Positions 7,397 to 14,801 of a DNA stretch of 25,884 nt are shown in pieces. Under the pieces are notes generated by a model that did not search any database, was not told the DNA's origin, and worked only from the letters and a program-made list of their open reading frames with translations. Made by a program: the position numbers and the translations under genes. The DNA lies in the NCBI GenBank assembly GCA_045542735.1, contig JAZQLQ010000006.1, forward strand, positions 1 through 25,884, in the 5' to 3' direction. The first letter of the stretch is position 1. Every line of letters starts with the position of its first letter. The DNA is from UBA2882 sp045542735. GTDB lineage: Bacteria; Bacillota; Clostridia; Lachnospirales; Lachnospiraceae.

Positions 7397-7687
7397 ATGA
7401 ACAAATATGAATTAGCCGTTATTGTTAGTGCTAAAATCGAAGATGATGAAAGAGCTGCTACTGTAGAAAAAGTAAAAGCTTATATCGAAAGATTCGGTGG
7501 AAAAGTTACAAACGTTGATGAATGGGGTAAGAAGAGACTTGCTTACGACATTCAGAAAATGAAAGAAGCTTTCTACTATTTCATCCAGTTCGATGCTGAG
7601 GCTAGTGTTCCTTACGAAGTGGAAAACCGCGTTCGTATCATGGAAAACGTTCTCAGATATTTATGCGTAAGACAAGACGAGGCATAA
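7397..7687 (+). CDS. rpsF: 30S ribosomal protein S6
   Basis: The 96-residue protein has the usual S6 length and pattern: the YELAVIVSAKIEDDER start, VTNVDEWGKKRLAYDIQKMKEAFYYFIQF and RVRIMENVLRYLCVRQDE. S6 binds the platform of the small subunit together with S18. The ATG follows AAGGAGG at 7381-7387. It is the first gene of rpsF-ssb-rpsR, with ssb 18 bases downstream. Confidence 0.97.
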   Translation: MNKYELAVIVSAKIEDDERAATVEKVKAYIERFGGKVTNVDEWGKKRLAYDIQKMKEAFYYFIQFDAEASVPYEVENRVRIMENVLRYLCVRQDEA

Positions 7688-7705
7688 TAGAAAGTAGGAA
7701 ATAAG

Positions 7706-8143
7706 ATGAATAAAGTTATTCTAATGGGACGTTTAACAAGAGATCCCGAAGTGAGATATTCTCAGGGCGAGACACCTATGGCGATTGCCAGATATTCTTT
7801 GGCAGTGGATCGCAGAGGTCGTAATAATCAGGATGGACAGACTGCAGATTTTATCAACTGTGTTGCTTTTGGCAGACAGGGTGAGTTTGCAGAGAAGTAC
7901 TTACGTAAAGGTACTAAGATTGCTGTTACAGGCCGTATCCAGACAGGAAACTATACCAATAAGGATGGCGTAAAAGTTTACACAACCGATGTTGTTGTAG
8001 AAGAACACGAATTTGCAGAAAGCAAATCCAGTCAGGGTGCAGATAACGGTGGTTTTGTGCCGATGCAGAGTGCAGCACCTGTTGCAGCCGGTGAAGGCTT
8101 TATGAATATTCCTGACGGAATCGAAGAATTGCCGTTCAATTAG
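7706..8143 (+). CDS. ssb: Single-stranded DNA-binding protein
   Basis: The 145-residue OB-fold protein begins NKVILMGRLTRDPEVRYSQG and has DFINCVAFGRQGEFAEKYLRKGT and TGRIQTGNYTNKDG, the core of bacterial SSB. The C-terminal linker is short, and the tip ends EELPFN, a variant of the acidic DDDxPF tail that recruits replication and repair partners. It protects single-stranded DNA during replication. Its position between rpsF and rpsR is the classic arrangement. Confidence 0.97.
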   Translation: MNKVILMGRLTRDPEVRYSQGETPMAIARYSLAVDRRGRNNQDGQTADFINCVAFGRQGEFAEKYLRKGTKIAVTGRIQTGNYTNKDGVKVYTTDVVVEEHEFAESKSSQGADNGGFVPMQSAAPVAAGEGFMNIPDGIEELPFN

Positions 8144-8170
8144 AAACCGATTAAGAATGGAGGCAATGAC

Positions 8171-8434
8171 ATGGCTTTTAATAAGACAGAGAAATCCGAT
8201 TCTCCTATGAAGAGAAGAGGCGGAATTCGTAGAAGAAAAAAAGTTTGTGTATTCTGTGGTAAAGATAACGTAATCGATTACAAAGATACAGCAAAATTAA
8301 AAAGATACGTATCTGAGAGAGGAAAAATCCTTCCCAGAAGAATCACAGGTAACTGTGCTAAACATCAGAGAGCTTTGACAGTAGCAATCAAACGTGCTCG
8401 TCACATCGCTTTGATGCCTTATGTTCAGGATTAA
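8171..8434 (+). CDS. rpsR: 30S ribosomal protein S18
   Basis: The 87-residue basic protein has KKVCVFCGKDNVIDYKDTAKLKRYVSERGKI and the S18 signature RRITGNCAKHQRALTVAIKRARHIALMPY. Cys residues are kept in CVFC, as in zinc-type (C+) S18 proteins. The start follows GGAGG at 8159-8163. It is the last gene of the operon, with a strong terminator 20 bases after its stop. Confidence 0.97.
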   Translation: MAFNKTEKSDSPMKRRGGIRRRKKVCVFCGKDNVIDYKDTAKLKRYVSERGKILPRRITGNCAKHQRALTVAIKRARHIALMPYVQD

Positions 8435-8453
8435 TTTGAGCAAATGATTAAAG

Positions 8454-8494
8454 AGTCCTTAAGTACTGTATATGCAGTATTTAAGGACTTTTCT
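8454..8494 (+). terminator. Terminator of rpsF-ssb-rpsR
   Basis: Arms 8454-8468 and 8475-8489 form a 15-bp stem (one G-T pair) around a 6-base loop, followed by TTTTCTT. It ends the ribosomal operon before the promoter of the next gene. Confidence 0.93.
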
Positions 8495-8537
8495 TATTGG
8501 TATGGTGACAGAGGATTGAAGTAACTAGATGTAGCGG

Positions 8538-8566
8538 TTGATGTGTATGGTACGAAGGATTATAAT
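8538..8566 (+). promoter_or_regulatory. Promoter of the unknown gene at 8592
   Basis: TTGATG (8538-8543) and a perfect TATAAT (8561-8566) are separated by 17 bases. The start would be near 8573, just before the AAAGGAGG ribosome site, so the leader is very short. Confidence 0.72.
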
Positions 8567-8591
8567 AAAAATGGCAAAAGGAGGATGCGGT

Positions 8592-9038
8592 ATGAATGAA
8601 GGCTTGATAGTGCTTGATAAAACTCAGATAGAGTATGCGGATGCGCAGTTTGTCCGTATCAAAGCTTCCGTTCCCTATGTAGAGATACTTTCTGTTACAA
8701 AAGAAAATTACAACATATTAAAGCAACTGCATCCGGATAAGGAAATCTTGACTGTGCAGTTTCAGATTATACCTAATGTATGCTTGGACATGACTTCTTA
8801 TGAGTCGGTAAAGTATAATTATAATGTTTTAAAGCAAAAGGGTATGGTTGCAAAGGATGATGAGGAGTTCGTTTCTTTGGCAACAACCCATCTGTCGCCT
8901 CCAAAGACAATGGTGATTATGTATCGGGAAATGGGACCGACAGCTTTTGAAAATTCCAATGTACATCAGTACAGAATAAAATGCATTCGATGTTATGATT
9001 TATCTAAATTATCCAATGTTAAGATGTATGCAATGTAG
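8592..9038 (+). CDS. Hypothetical protein, 148 residues
   Basis: I do not recognise this protein. It is soluble, with no signal peptide or membrane segment and no clear catalytic motif. It begins NEGLIVLDKTQIEYADAQF, contains a mixed alpha/beta pattern with a YNYNVLKQKG stretch, and ends DLSKLSNVKMYAM. The ATG at 8592 was chosen because AAAGGAGG at 8577-8583 sits the right distance upstream; the ORF extends 5' to 8538, but that part overlaps the promoter. The gene has its own promoter and lies between two core operons (ribosomal proteins and gdpP-dnaB), a place where lineage-specific genes often settle. Base composition is similar to its neighbours. Confidence 0.7.
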   Translation: MNEGLIVLDKTQIEYADAQFVRIKASVPYVEILSVTKENYNILKQLHPDKEILTVQFQIIPNVCLDMTSYESVKYNYNVLKQKGMVAKDDEEFVSLATTHLSPPKTMVIMYREMGPTAFENSNVHQYRIKCIRCYDLSKLSNVKMYAM

Positions 9039-9076
9039 GAGAGGGAGAGTTTTTTGTTCCCCTCTATGAAAAAAGA

Positions 9077-9085
9077 TGTTATAAT
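9077..9085 (+). promoter_or_regulatory. Extended -10 promoter of gdpP-rplI-dnaB
   Basis: TGTTATAAT at 9077-9085 is a perfect extended -10 element. No good -35 box lies at the usual distance, which extended -10 promoters tolerate. It is 56 bases upstream of the gdpP start. Confidence 0.6.
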
Positions 9086-9140
9086 GACATTAATATGGGT
9101 TTCTATCGTAATTTGTTAAAAGGTGAATGAGGAAATCATT

Positions 9141-11192
9141 ATGAATAAGAACTTAAAGTTTAAAGGAAGACTCCGTTTGTATTTCCGTTTACCCGTCTGG
9201 TTTGGTATTTTGTGGGCGGTAATGGATGCAGCGATTTATACCATTGATGTCAAGGCGGGAATGATTATGTCCGGCTTTACTTTGGTGTATTTGGTTTCTT
9301 TTTTGGTATTGGAGCATTTTAACCGCTCGGTTGTGATGAATGAGTTGGTCAGTTTTGCCACCCAATATGGACAGATTCAGAAGAAACTGTTGTGGGATTT
9401 GGAGTTGCCCAACGCATTATTGGATGAGAGTGGCAAGCTTATCTGGGCTAATAAGGCGTTTTTACAGACGATCGGAAAAGAAAAGATAGAGAATAAACCG
9501 ATTTCCGTTTTCTTTGATGCAATCGGTAAGGATAAATTGCCGGTGGGTGATTTGGATGAAACAGAAGTTGAATTTCAGCAATACGATAGGGATTTTCACG
9601 CTAAATTAAAGAGAATTCCTATGGCGGAAATGGTAGAAAACAGTGACATTTTTGAATCGGACGGAGTATATGAAGGTTGTTTGGTTTCTGTTTATATCTT
9701 TGATGAAACAGCACTGAAAATGGCACTCCGCGAAAATGACAATCAGAGTTTGGCGGTAGGTCTTCTTTATATTGATAATTATGAAGAAGCTTTAGATAGT
9801 GTTGAAGAAGTAAGACGTTCTCTTTTAACAGCGTTGATTGAGAGAAAAGTCAACAAATATTTTGCTTCCATTGACGGTATTGTCCGTAAAATGGAGAAGG
9901 ATAAGTTTTTCTTTGTATTGCGTAAGCAATCCCTAAAACTTCTGCAGGAAAACCGTTTTGATTTGCTGGAGGATGTTAAGACGGTAAACATCGGAAATGA
10001 GATGTCGGTTACTTTGAGTATCGGTATCGGTGTTGGAGGTCTTTCTTATTCACAAAATTATGAGTATGCACGTACTTCTATTGATTTGGCATTGGGACGT
10101 GGTGGTGACCAGGCTGTGGTAAAGGCAAAAGAAGGTGTGACTTATTATGGTGGTAAGAGCCAACGTGTTGAGAAAAATACCCGTGTAAAGGCTCGTGTAA
10201 AAGCTCATGCGTTGAAGGAAATTGTTTCTGCCAAAGATAAAGTAATTGTTATGGGTCATCGTATGACAGATGTGGATAGCTTTGGTGCGGCAGTGGGTAT
10301 TTACCGTATTGCAAAGGCATTGGGTAGAAGCGCACACATTGTTATCAATGATGTAAATAGTTCTATCAAGCCTTTGGTAGATCATTTTGTGGAGCATGAA
10401 GAAGGCGAAGAGCAGATCCTTGTAAACAGTGCACAAGCGGTTGAATTGGCAGGCGCCAATACCTGTCTGGTTGTAGTCGATGTCAATAAGCCCAGTATCA
10501 CCGAATGTCCGGAACTGCTGAAAATGTGCCGTTCTATCGTTGTGCTGGATCACCATAGACAAAGTGAGGAGATTATTGAAAATGCCACACTTTCCTATGT
10601 GGAAACATATGCATCCAGTGCCTGTGAGATGGTTACAGAGGTTATCCAATATATTGAGAGTGGGTTGAAGCTAAAGAGTGCAGAGGCTGATTGTTTATAT
10701 GGCGGTATTGTGATTGATACCAACAATTTTACGAGTAAAGCAGGCGTGCGTACCTTTGAGGCGGCTGCATATTTGAGAAGAAACGGTGCAGATGTGACAA
10801 GAGTGCGCAAGATGTTGCGTGATGATGTAGAGGATTATCGCGCTAAGGCAGAGGTTGTCAGCAAAGCAACGATTTATAAAGACGTATTTGCCATTTCCGT
10901 TGCTGAAGCCGGTGAGGCTCATAATCCCACAATCGTAGGAGCCCAGGCGGCAAATGAACTGTTAAATATTACCGGCATCAAGGCAAGTTTTGTTTTGACG
11001 GAATATAACCAGGTGATCTATATCAGTGCTCGTAGTATTGATGAAATGAATGTGCAGATTATTATGGAAAAAATGGGCGGTGGCGGTCATTTAAATGTGG
11101 CGGCGGCGCAGCTTAAAGATGTGACCTTGGAAGAGGCTACAGAACAGTTGAAAAATACATTGAGTGAAATGCTGGAAGAGGGAGAAATTTAA
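9141..11192 (+). CDS. gdpP: GdpP-type c-di-AMP phosphodiesterase (DHH/DHHA1)
   Basis: The 683-residue protein follows the GdpP/YybT plan: two N-terminal membrane helices (about residues 13-52), a PAS-like segment, a degenerate GGDEF domain without an active GGDEF loop, then the DHH and DHHA1 phosphoesterase domains. Metal-binding motifs are visible: GHRMTDVDSFG, VVVDVNKPS, the DHH triad at 470-472, GIVIDTNNFTSKAG, and GGGGH at 646-650. Members cleave c-di-AMP to pApA at the membrane, affecting wall homeostasis, osmotic balance and beta-lactam tolerance. The ATG at 9141 follows GAGGA; a GTG at 9123 is a weaker alternative. It is the first gene of the classic gdpP-rplI-dnaB operon, with rplI 2 bases after its stop. 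Confidence 0.93.
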   Translation: MNKNLKFKGRLRLYFRLPVWFGILWAVMDAAIYTIDVKAGMIMSGFTLVYLVSFLVLEHFNRSVVMNELVSFATQYGQIQKKLLWDLELPNALLDESGKLIWANKAFLQTIGKEKIENKPISVFFDAIGKDKLPVGDLDETEVEFQQYDRDFHAKLKRIPMAEMVENSDIFESDGVYEGCLVSVYIFDETALKMALRENDNQSLAVGLLYIDNYEEALDSVEEVRRSLLTALIERKVNKYFASIDGIVRKMEKDKFFFVLRKQSLKLLQENRFDLLEDVKTVNIGNEMSVTLSIGIGVGGLSYSQNYEYARTSIDLALGRGGDQAVVKAKEGVTYYGGKSQRVEKNTRVKARVKAHALKEIVSAKDKVIVMGHRMTDVDSFGAAVGIYRIAKALGRSAHIVINDVNSSIKPLVDHFVEHEEGEEQILVNSAQAVELAGANTCLVVVDVNKPSITECPELLKMCRSIVVLDHHRQSEEIIENATLSYVETYASSACEMVTEVIQYIESGLKLKSAEADCLYGGIVIDTNNFTSKAGVRTFEAAAYLRRNGADVTRVRKMLRDDVEDYRAKAEVVSKATIYKDVFAISVAEAGEAHNPTIVGAQAANELLNITGIKASFVLTEYNQVIYISARSIDEMNVQIIMEKMGGGGHLNVAAAQLKDVTLEEATEQLKNTLSEMLEEGEI

Positions 11193-11194
11193 TT

Positions 11195-11641
11195 ATGAAG
11201 ATTATTTTATTGGAAGATGTAAAGACGTTGGGAAAAAAAGGTGATATTATCAATGCCAATGACGGATATGCAAGAAACTTCATTTTACCCAAAAAACTTG
11301 GTGTTGAAGCAACTCCCAAAAACTTAAATGATTTAAAATTGCAGAAAGCAAATGATGAAAAAGTAGCTGCCCAGATTTTGCAGGATGCTCAGGATTTTGC
11401 AAAACAACTGGAAGAGCAGACTGTAGAGGTAAAAATGAAAGCCGGAGAGGGTGGCAAAGCCTTTGGTTCGGTTTCCACCAAGGAGATTGCAGTAGCTTAT
11501 AAAGATAAGTACGGCAAAGAGATCGATAAGAAAAAAATGGTGCTTCCGGAAGCAATCAAAAATTTCGGAACCTATGAAGTAAAAGTGAAATTGCACCCGA
11601 AGGTAAGCGGTGTGTTACGAGTTAAAGTAGAGGAAGCGTAA
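11195..11641 (+). CDS. rplI: 50S ribosomal protein L9
   Basis: The 148-residue protein starts MKIILLEDVKTLGKKGDI and has VNANDGYARNFILP-like sequence (INANDGYARNFILPKKLGVEA), the L9 signature. A long connecting helix follows, then a C-terminal domain with GKAFGSVSTKEIA and KNFGTYEVKVKLHPKVSG. L9 bridges ribosomes at the base of the L1 stalk. It starts 2 bases after the gdpP stop, and its TAA overlaps the ATG of dnaB, so translation of the three genes is coupled. Confidence 0.97.
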   Translation: MKIILLEDVKTLGKKGDIINANDGYARNFILPKKLGVEATPKNLNDLKLQKANDEKVAAQILQDAQDFAKQLEEQTVEVKMKAGEGGKAFGSVSTKEIAVAYKDKYGKEIDKKKMVLPEAIKNFGTYEVKVKLHPKVSGVLRVKVEEA

Positions 11642-13002
11642 TGGCAGCAGAGGAACAGGTAATCAAAAGAATAATGCCCCATAGCGTGGAAGCAGAACAA
11701 TCGGTTATCGGTGCGATGATGATTGACCGTGATGCCATTATAACAGCGGCTGAAATGTTGTTACCCGAGGATTTCTATGGAAAACAGTATGGAACGTTGT
11801 TTGAGGCTATTGTGGAGCTTCAGGAGAGCGATGGTGTAGTGGACATTGTAACACTCCAGGACAAGCTCAATGAAAAAGGCGTACCCATGGAGATTAATAA
11901 TGTGGAGTACTTAAGTAATCTGGTAGCAGCAGTCCCTACATCTGCAAATATCAAGCAGTATTGTCAGATTGTATCGGAGAAGTCCTTATTACGGAAGTTA
12001 ATCCGTTTAAATGAGGATATTGCCAATTCCTGCTATACGGGAAGAGAAGAAACGGATACGATTTTGGAAGAAACCGAGAAAAAGATATTCTCCCTTGTAC
12101 AGAAGAGAAATACCAGTGATTATATCCCGATCCGCGACATCGTCATGGAAGCTATGAATAAGATTGAGAAGGCTTCCCAGACTAGTGGTACCGTTACCGG
12201 TATTCCTACCGGGTTCCTGGATCTGGACTATAAATTGGCAGGCTTACAACCATCTGACTTGGTATTGGTTGCGGCAAGACCTTCTATGGGTAAGACAGCC
12301 TTTGTGTTGAATATTGCACAGCATGTGGCATTTAAACAAAATCTGACAGTCGCAATTTTTAGTTTGGAAATGTCAGAGGTACAGTTGGTTAATCGTCTGT
12401 TTTCTTTGGAGTCCAGTGTTAATTCCGGTAATATCCGTACCGGTAATCTGACAGATGATGATTGGGATAAGTTGATTGAAACCGCGGGTGTGGTTGGTAA
12501 TTCCAATTTGATTATTGATGCAACACCGGGTATCAGTATTTCTGAATTGCGTAGCAAATGCCGTAAGTATAAAATGGAAAAAGACTTGAAGCTGATTATC
12601 ATCGACTACTTACAGTTGATGAGTGGTAGCGGAAGAGGTTCTGAATCCCGTCAGCAGGAGATTTCAGATATCTCCCGTTCCTTAAAGGCATTGGCACGTG
12701 AATTGAATGTGCCTGTAGTGGCACTGTCCCAGTTAAGTCGTGCGGTAGAGCAGAGACCGGATAAGAGACCCATGCTCTCTGACCTGCGTGAATCCGGAGC
12801 TATCGAGCAGGATGCCGACGTTGTTATGTTCATTTACAGGGATGATTATTATAATAAAGACACTGCAGAGATGGGTGTTGCAGAGATTATTATTGCAAAA
12901 CAGAGAAATGGTCCGATTGGTACAGTGAAGCTGGCTTGGTTACCGGATTATACCAAATTTGCCAATCTGGAGAGACAGAGTAGTTATCGGGATGAGGGAT
13001 AA
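11641..13002 (+). CDS. dnaB: Replicative DNA helicase DnaB
   Basis: The 453-residue protein has the full DnaB layout. The N-terminal domain starts with PHSVEAEQSVIGAMM and is joined by a linker to a RecA-like ATPase. The Walker A is ARPSMGKTAF near residues 211-220, followed by FSLEMSEVQLVNRLFS, the Walker B-like LIIIDYLQLMSG, VVALSQLSRAVEQR, and SDLRESGAIEQDADVVMFIYR. It unwinds DNA at the replication fork as a hexamer. The start codon overlaps the rplI stop (TAATG). No intein or insertion is visible. Confidence 0.98.
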   Translation: MAAEEQVIKRIMPHSVEAEQSVIGAMMIDRDAIITAAEMLLPEDFYGKQYGTLFEAIVELQESDGVVDIVTLQDKLNEKGVPMEINNVEYLSNLVAAVPTSANIKQYCQIVSEKSLLRKLIRLNEDIANSCYTGREETDTILEETEKKIFSLVQKRNTSDYIPIRDIVMEAMNKIEKASQTSGTVTGIPTGFLDLDYKLAGLQPSDLVLVAARPSMGKTAFVLNIAQHVAFKQNLTVAIFSLEMSEVQLVNRLFSLESSVNSGNIRTGNLTDDDWDKLIETAGVVGNSNLIIDATPGISISELRSKCRKYKMEKDLKLIIIDYLQLMSGSGRGSESRQQEISDISRSLKALARELNVPVVALSQLSRAVEQRPDKRPMLSDLRESGAIEQDADVVMFIYRDDYYNKDTAEMGVAEIIIAKQRNGPIGTVKLAWLPDYTKFANLERQSSYRDEG

Positions 13003-13007
13003 AAAAT

Positions 13008-13047
13008 ACACGGTAGGTTAAGAAAACTTAATCTACCGTGTTTTTTT
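13008..13047 (+). terminator. Bidirectional terminator between dnaB and the ferredoxin gene
   Basis: A 15-bp stem (13008-13022 with 13027-13041, one wobble pair) around AAAA is followed by a T run on the plus strand and preceded by an A run, which becomes a T run on the minus strand. It can therefore end dnaB transcripts and, from the other side, the convergent ferredoxin transcript. A second hairpin, GCACA-TT-TGTGC, lies near 13059-13070. Confidence 0.9.
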
Positions 13048-13089
13048 AGTTATTAAGCACATTTGTGCGCGAGATACTCGCGTAAAATC

Positions 13090-13260
13090 TTATGCCTCAG
13101 AGATAGCACCTGTAGGGCACTGTCCTGCACAAGTACCACAATCGATACATTTGTCAGCGTCGATTTCAAATTTGCCATCTCCCATGCTGATTGCACCAAC
13201 AGGGCAAGCGCTTTCACATGCGCCACAAGCTACACAAGCGTCACTAATCTGGAATGCCAT
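13090..13260 (-). CDS. 2[4Fe-4S] clostridial-type ferredoxin
   Basis: The 56-residue protein contains two CxxCxxCxxxCP cluster motifs, CVACGACESACP and CIDCGTCAGQCP, with the internal symmetry typical of clostridial ferredoxins. It is a low-potential electron carrier, for instance between pyruvate oxidation, hydrogenases and radical-SAM enzymes. The start at 13260 (MAFQISD) follows AAGGAGG; an in-frame upstream ATG at 13305 lacks such a site and would add an AT-rich, non-homologous leader. It lies downstream of pflA on the same strand, 117 bases away, and might supply electrons to the activase, which is inference. Confidence 0.95.
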   Translation of the reverse strand: MAFQISDACVACGACESACPVGAISMGDGKFEIDADKCIDCGTCAGQCPTGAISEA

Positions 13261-13377
13261 AATAATATCCTCCTTAAAATATAAAATCTGATAAAAAATT
13301 ATCAATCCACATCATTATTCTAATACAAATATATGGATAAAACAAGTAGTAAATATTACAAACTTTGGCAAGAAACA

Positions 13378-14148
13378 TTAGCTTTTGGAACCAATGCCAA
13401 GCTCAGCACGACGTTTGCGGATGCCGTCCAGGATGTGAGCTTTTTTCTCGGGGATTTTATTTTTATCCATAGGAGGTACATCTGCCAAGGTATATTCCAT
13501 TTCCAATTCTTTATATTTTTTCTTTGCCATGTCATGGTAAGGCAGTACATCCAAAGCTTTCAGATTCTTGAATTGACCGATAAAGTATCCCAATTTAAAC
13601 AATGATTCCTCATCATCGGTAAGACCGGGAACAACAACATGACGGATCCACATGTCTACGTTCTTTTCTTCTAAATAAGAAACAAAGGCCAAAATACCAT
13701 CATTGGGTTGCTTTGTAAGATCTTTATGCTTCTCGGGATCAATGTGTTTGATGTCAAGCATTACAAGATTGGTCATACTCATCAAGACATCCAGTTTGGC
13801 ATTATATTCTGCATTCCCCGGTTTGTAAGTGATGCCGGAGGTGTCGATGCAGGTATGAATCCCTTTTTCTTTGCAAAGAGTGAATAATTCAATTAAGAAG
13901 TCAATTTGTAATAAAGGCTCACCACCTGTAACAGTGATGCCGCCGTTGTTGGCATAAAAGGGTTTGTTTCTTTCGTATTGTTCGATAATGTAGGATGCTT
14001 CCATTTCAGTGCCGCCATTTACTGCCCAAGTGTCAGGGTTGTGGCAATATGCACAGCGCATGGGGCAACCTTGTAAAAATACAACAAATCGTGTGCCGGG
14101 GCCATCAACGGTTCCAAAGCTTTCTAAAGAGTGAATTTTTCCGCTCAT
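13378..14148 (-). CDS. pflA: Pyruvate formate-lyase activating enzyme (radical SAM)
   Basis: The 256-residue protein has the usual PflA length. It starts with HSLESFGTVDGPGTRFVVFLQGCPMRCAYCHNPDTW, where CxxxCxxC binds the [4Fe-4S] cluster that cleaves S-adenosylmethionine. TVTGGEPLLQ is the SAM-contacting GGE motif, and the VVPGLTDDEESL and LPYHDMAKKKY motifs follow. It abstracts a hydrogen from the glycine of PFL to create the stable glycyl radical. In this genome that glycine is on a separate small protein, so the activase must recognise a two-part substrate. It has its own extended -10 promoter after the terminator of the PFL genes. Confidence 0.96.
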   Translation of the reverse strand: MSGKIHSLESFGTVDGPGTRFVVFLQGCPMRCAYCHNPDTWAVNGGTEMEASYIIEQYERNKPFYANNGGITVTGGEPLLQIDFLIELFTLCKEKGIHTCIDTSGITYKPGNAEYNAKLDVLMSMTNLVMLDIKHIDPEKHKDLTKQPNDGILAFVSYLEEKNVDMWIRHVVVPGLTDDEESLFKLGYFIGQFKNLKALDVLPYHDMAKKKYKELEMEYTLADVPPMDKNKIPEKKAHILDGIRKRRAELGIGSKS

Positions 14149-14190
14149 CTATAAGTCCTCTTTTCTATATTTGATTTAGTCGGTCTCTGT

Positions 14191-14199
14191 TTTATAACA
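14191..14199 (-). promoter_or_regulatory. Extended -10 promoter of pflA
   Basis: On the minus strand TGTTATAAA is an extended -10 element about 43 bases before the pflA start. No convincing -35 box is present. A separate promoter is expected because a strong terminator separates pflA from the PFL genes. Confidence 0.5.
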
Positions 14200-14260
14200 G
14201 TGGACCTTATTAGTTTGTCTGATACATCAAAAACTATATGTATTTTATCATAGAAAAGGC

Positions 14261-14297
14261 AAAAGAAAAAGCCTTCCGAGAAAACTCGGAAGGCTTT
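14261..14297 (-). terminator. Terminator of the three-gene split PFL operon
   Basis: AAAGCCTTCCGAG and CTCGGAAGGCTTT form a perfect 13-bp stem with a 4-base loop. On the minus strand it is followed by TTCTTTT. It lies 20 bases after the stop of the glycyl-radical protein and closes the operon that starts at about 16924. Confidence 0.92.
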
Positions 14298-14316
14298 GTA
14301 ACATACCAAAACCAAA

Positions 14317-14556
14317 TTAGATGGATTCGTGGAATGTTCTGCTGATAACGTCTGCCTGCTGTTCAGGTGTTAATTTGATGAAGTTAACAGCATAACCGGA
14401 AACACGGATTGTTAACTGAGGATATTTCTCAGGGTTTTTCTGTGCATCCAATAATGTGTCTCTGTTTAAAACGTTAACATTTAAATGATGTCCGCCTTTG
14501 GTAGCGTAACCATCTAATAAGTTTACTAAGTTTTCAACTTGAGCTGTATTTTCCAT
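14317..14556 (-). CDS. grcA: Stand-alone glycyl-radical domain of pyruvate formate-lyase
   Basis: The 79-residue protein corresponds to the C-terminal end of normal PFL (and of the E. coli spare part GrcA/YfiD). It reads HHLNVNVLNRDTLLDAQ, NPEKYPQLTIRVSGYAV and LTPEQQADVISRTFHESI. The radical glycine is G54 (codon 14395-14397) within RVSGYAV. AGGAGGT precedes its ATG at 8 bases, so it is translated independently. Unlike GrcA, which repairs an intact PFL, here the PFL body in the same operon ends before this domain, so this protein would be the obligate radical subunit. It is the third gene of the operon, 18 bases after the Cys-rich gene. An intact PFL elsewhere in the genome cannot be excluded. 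Confidence 0.92.
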   Translation of the reverse strand: MENTAQVENLVNLLDGYATKGGHHLNVNVLNRDTLLDAQKNPEKYPQLTIRVSGYAVNFIKLTPEQQADVISRTFHESI

Positions 14557-14574
14557 GATAGTTTTACCTCCTAA

Positions 14575-14778
14575 TTATTCGTTGCCGTCAAGGCCGTCGT
14601 GAAGAGTAGGGACGCTACATGCCATTGGATTTTTGGAGCAGTCCACGCAACCCATGGTCTCGACATTTTTGGAGGCTTCCAGAGTATTGTCTACATCTAC
14701 ATTAATGTGACCTACATCCTTTGCCATGCCGTTATCCAGTTGACGGATTAAATCCTCAATCATTGCATTTTCGTCCAT
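14575..14778 (-). CDS. Cys-rich paralogue of the glycyl-radical domain, lacking the radical glycine
   Basis: The 67-residue protein (start ATG at 14778 after AAAGGTGAG; GTG at 14787 is an alternative) aligns by eye with the N-terminal half of the neighbouring radical protein: IEDLIRQLD with VENLVNLLD, GHINVDVDN with HHLNVNVLN, and TLEASKN with TLLDAQKN. After this point it diverges. In place of the RVSGYAV loop it has GCVDCSKNPMACSVP, with Cys at 44, 47 and 54 (C-x2-C-x6-C), and an acidic tail. It therefore cannot carry a glycyl radical but may fit the same socket on the PFL body, as a placeholder, a redox- or metal-responsive cap, or an assembly factor. These roles are inference. It sits between the body (23 bases) and radical genes (18 bases). 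Confidence 0.8.
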   Translation of the reverse strand: MDENAMIEDLIRQLDNGMAKDVGHINVDVDNTLEASKNVETMGCVDCSKNPMACSVPTLHDGLDGNE

Positions 14779-14801
14779 AACTCTCACCTTTATTGTTTAA
14801 A

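Noticed and set aside
9039..9066. Terminator after the 148-residue gene
   Set aside because: AGAGGG and CCCTCT can pair, but the T run lies in the loop and no T run follows.
10050..10649. Long minus-strand ORF of 199 codons inside gdpP
   Set aside because: It lies wholly opposite the conserved DHH domain, has no ribosome site and its product is a typical antisense-frame sequence.
13278..13305. Promoter for the ferredoxin gene (TTGATA-16-TATATT on the minus strand)
   Set aside because: The predicted transcription start falls inside the ribosome-binding site AAGGAGG, so the transcript would lack it.
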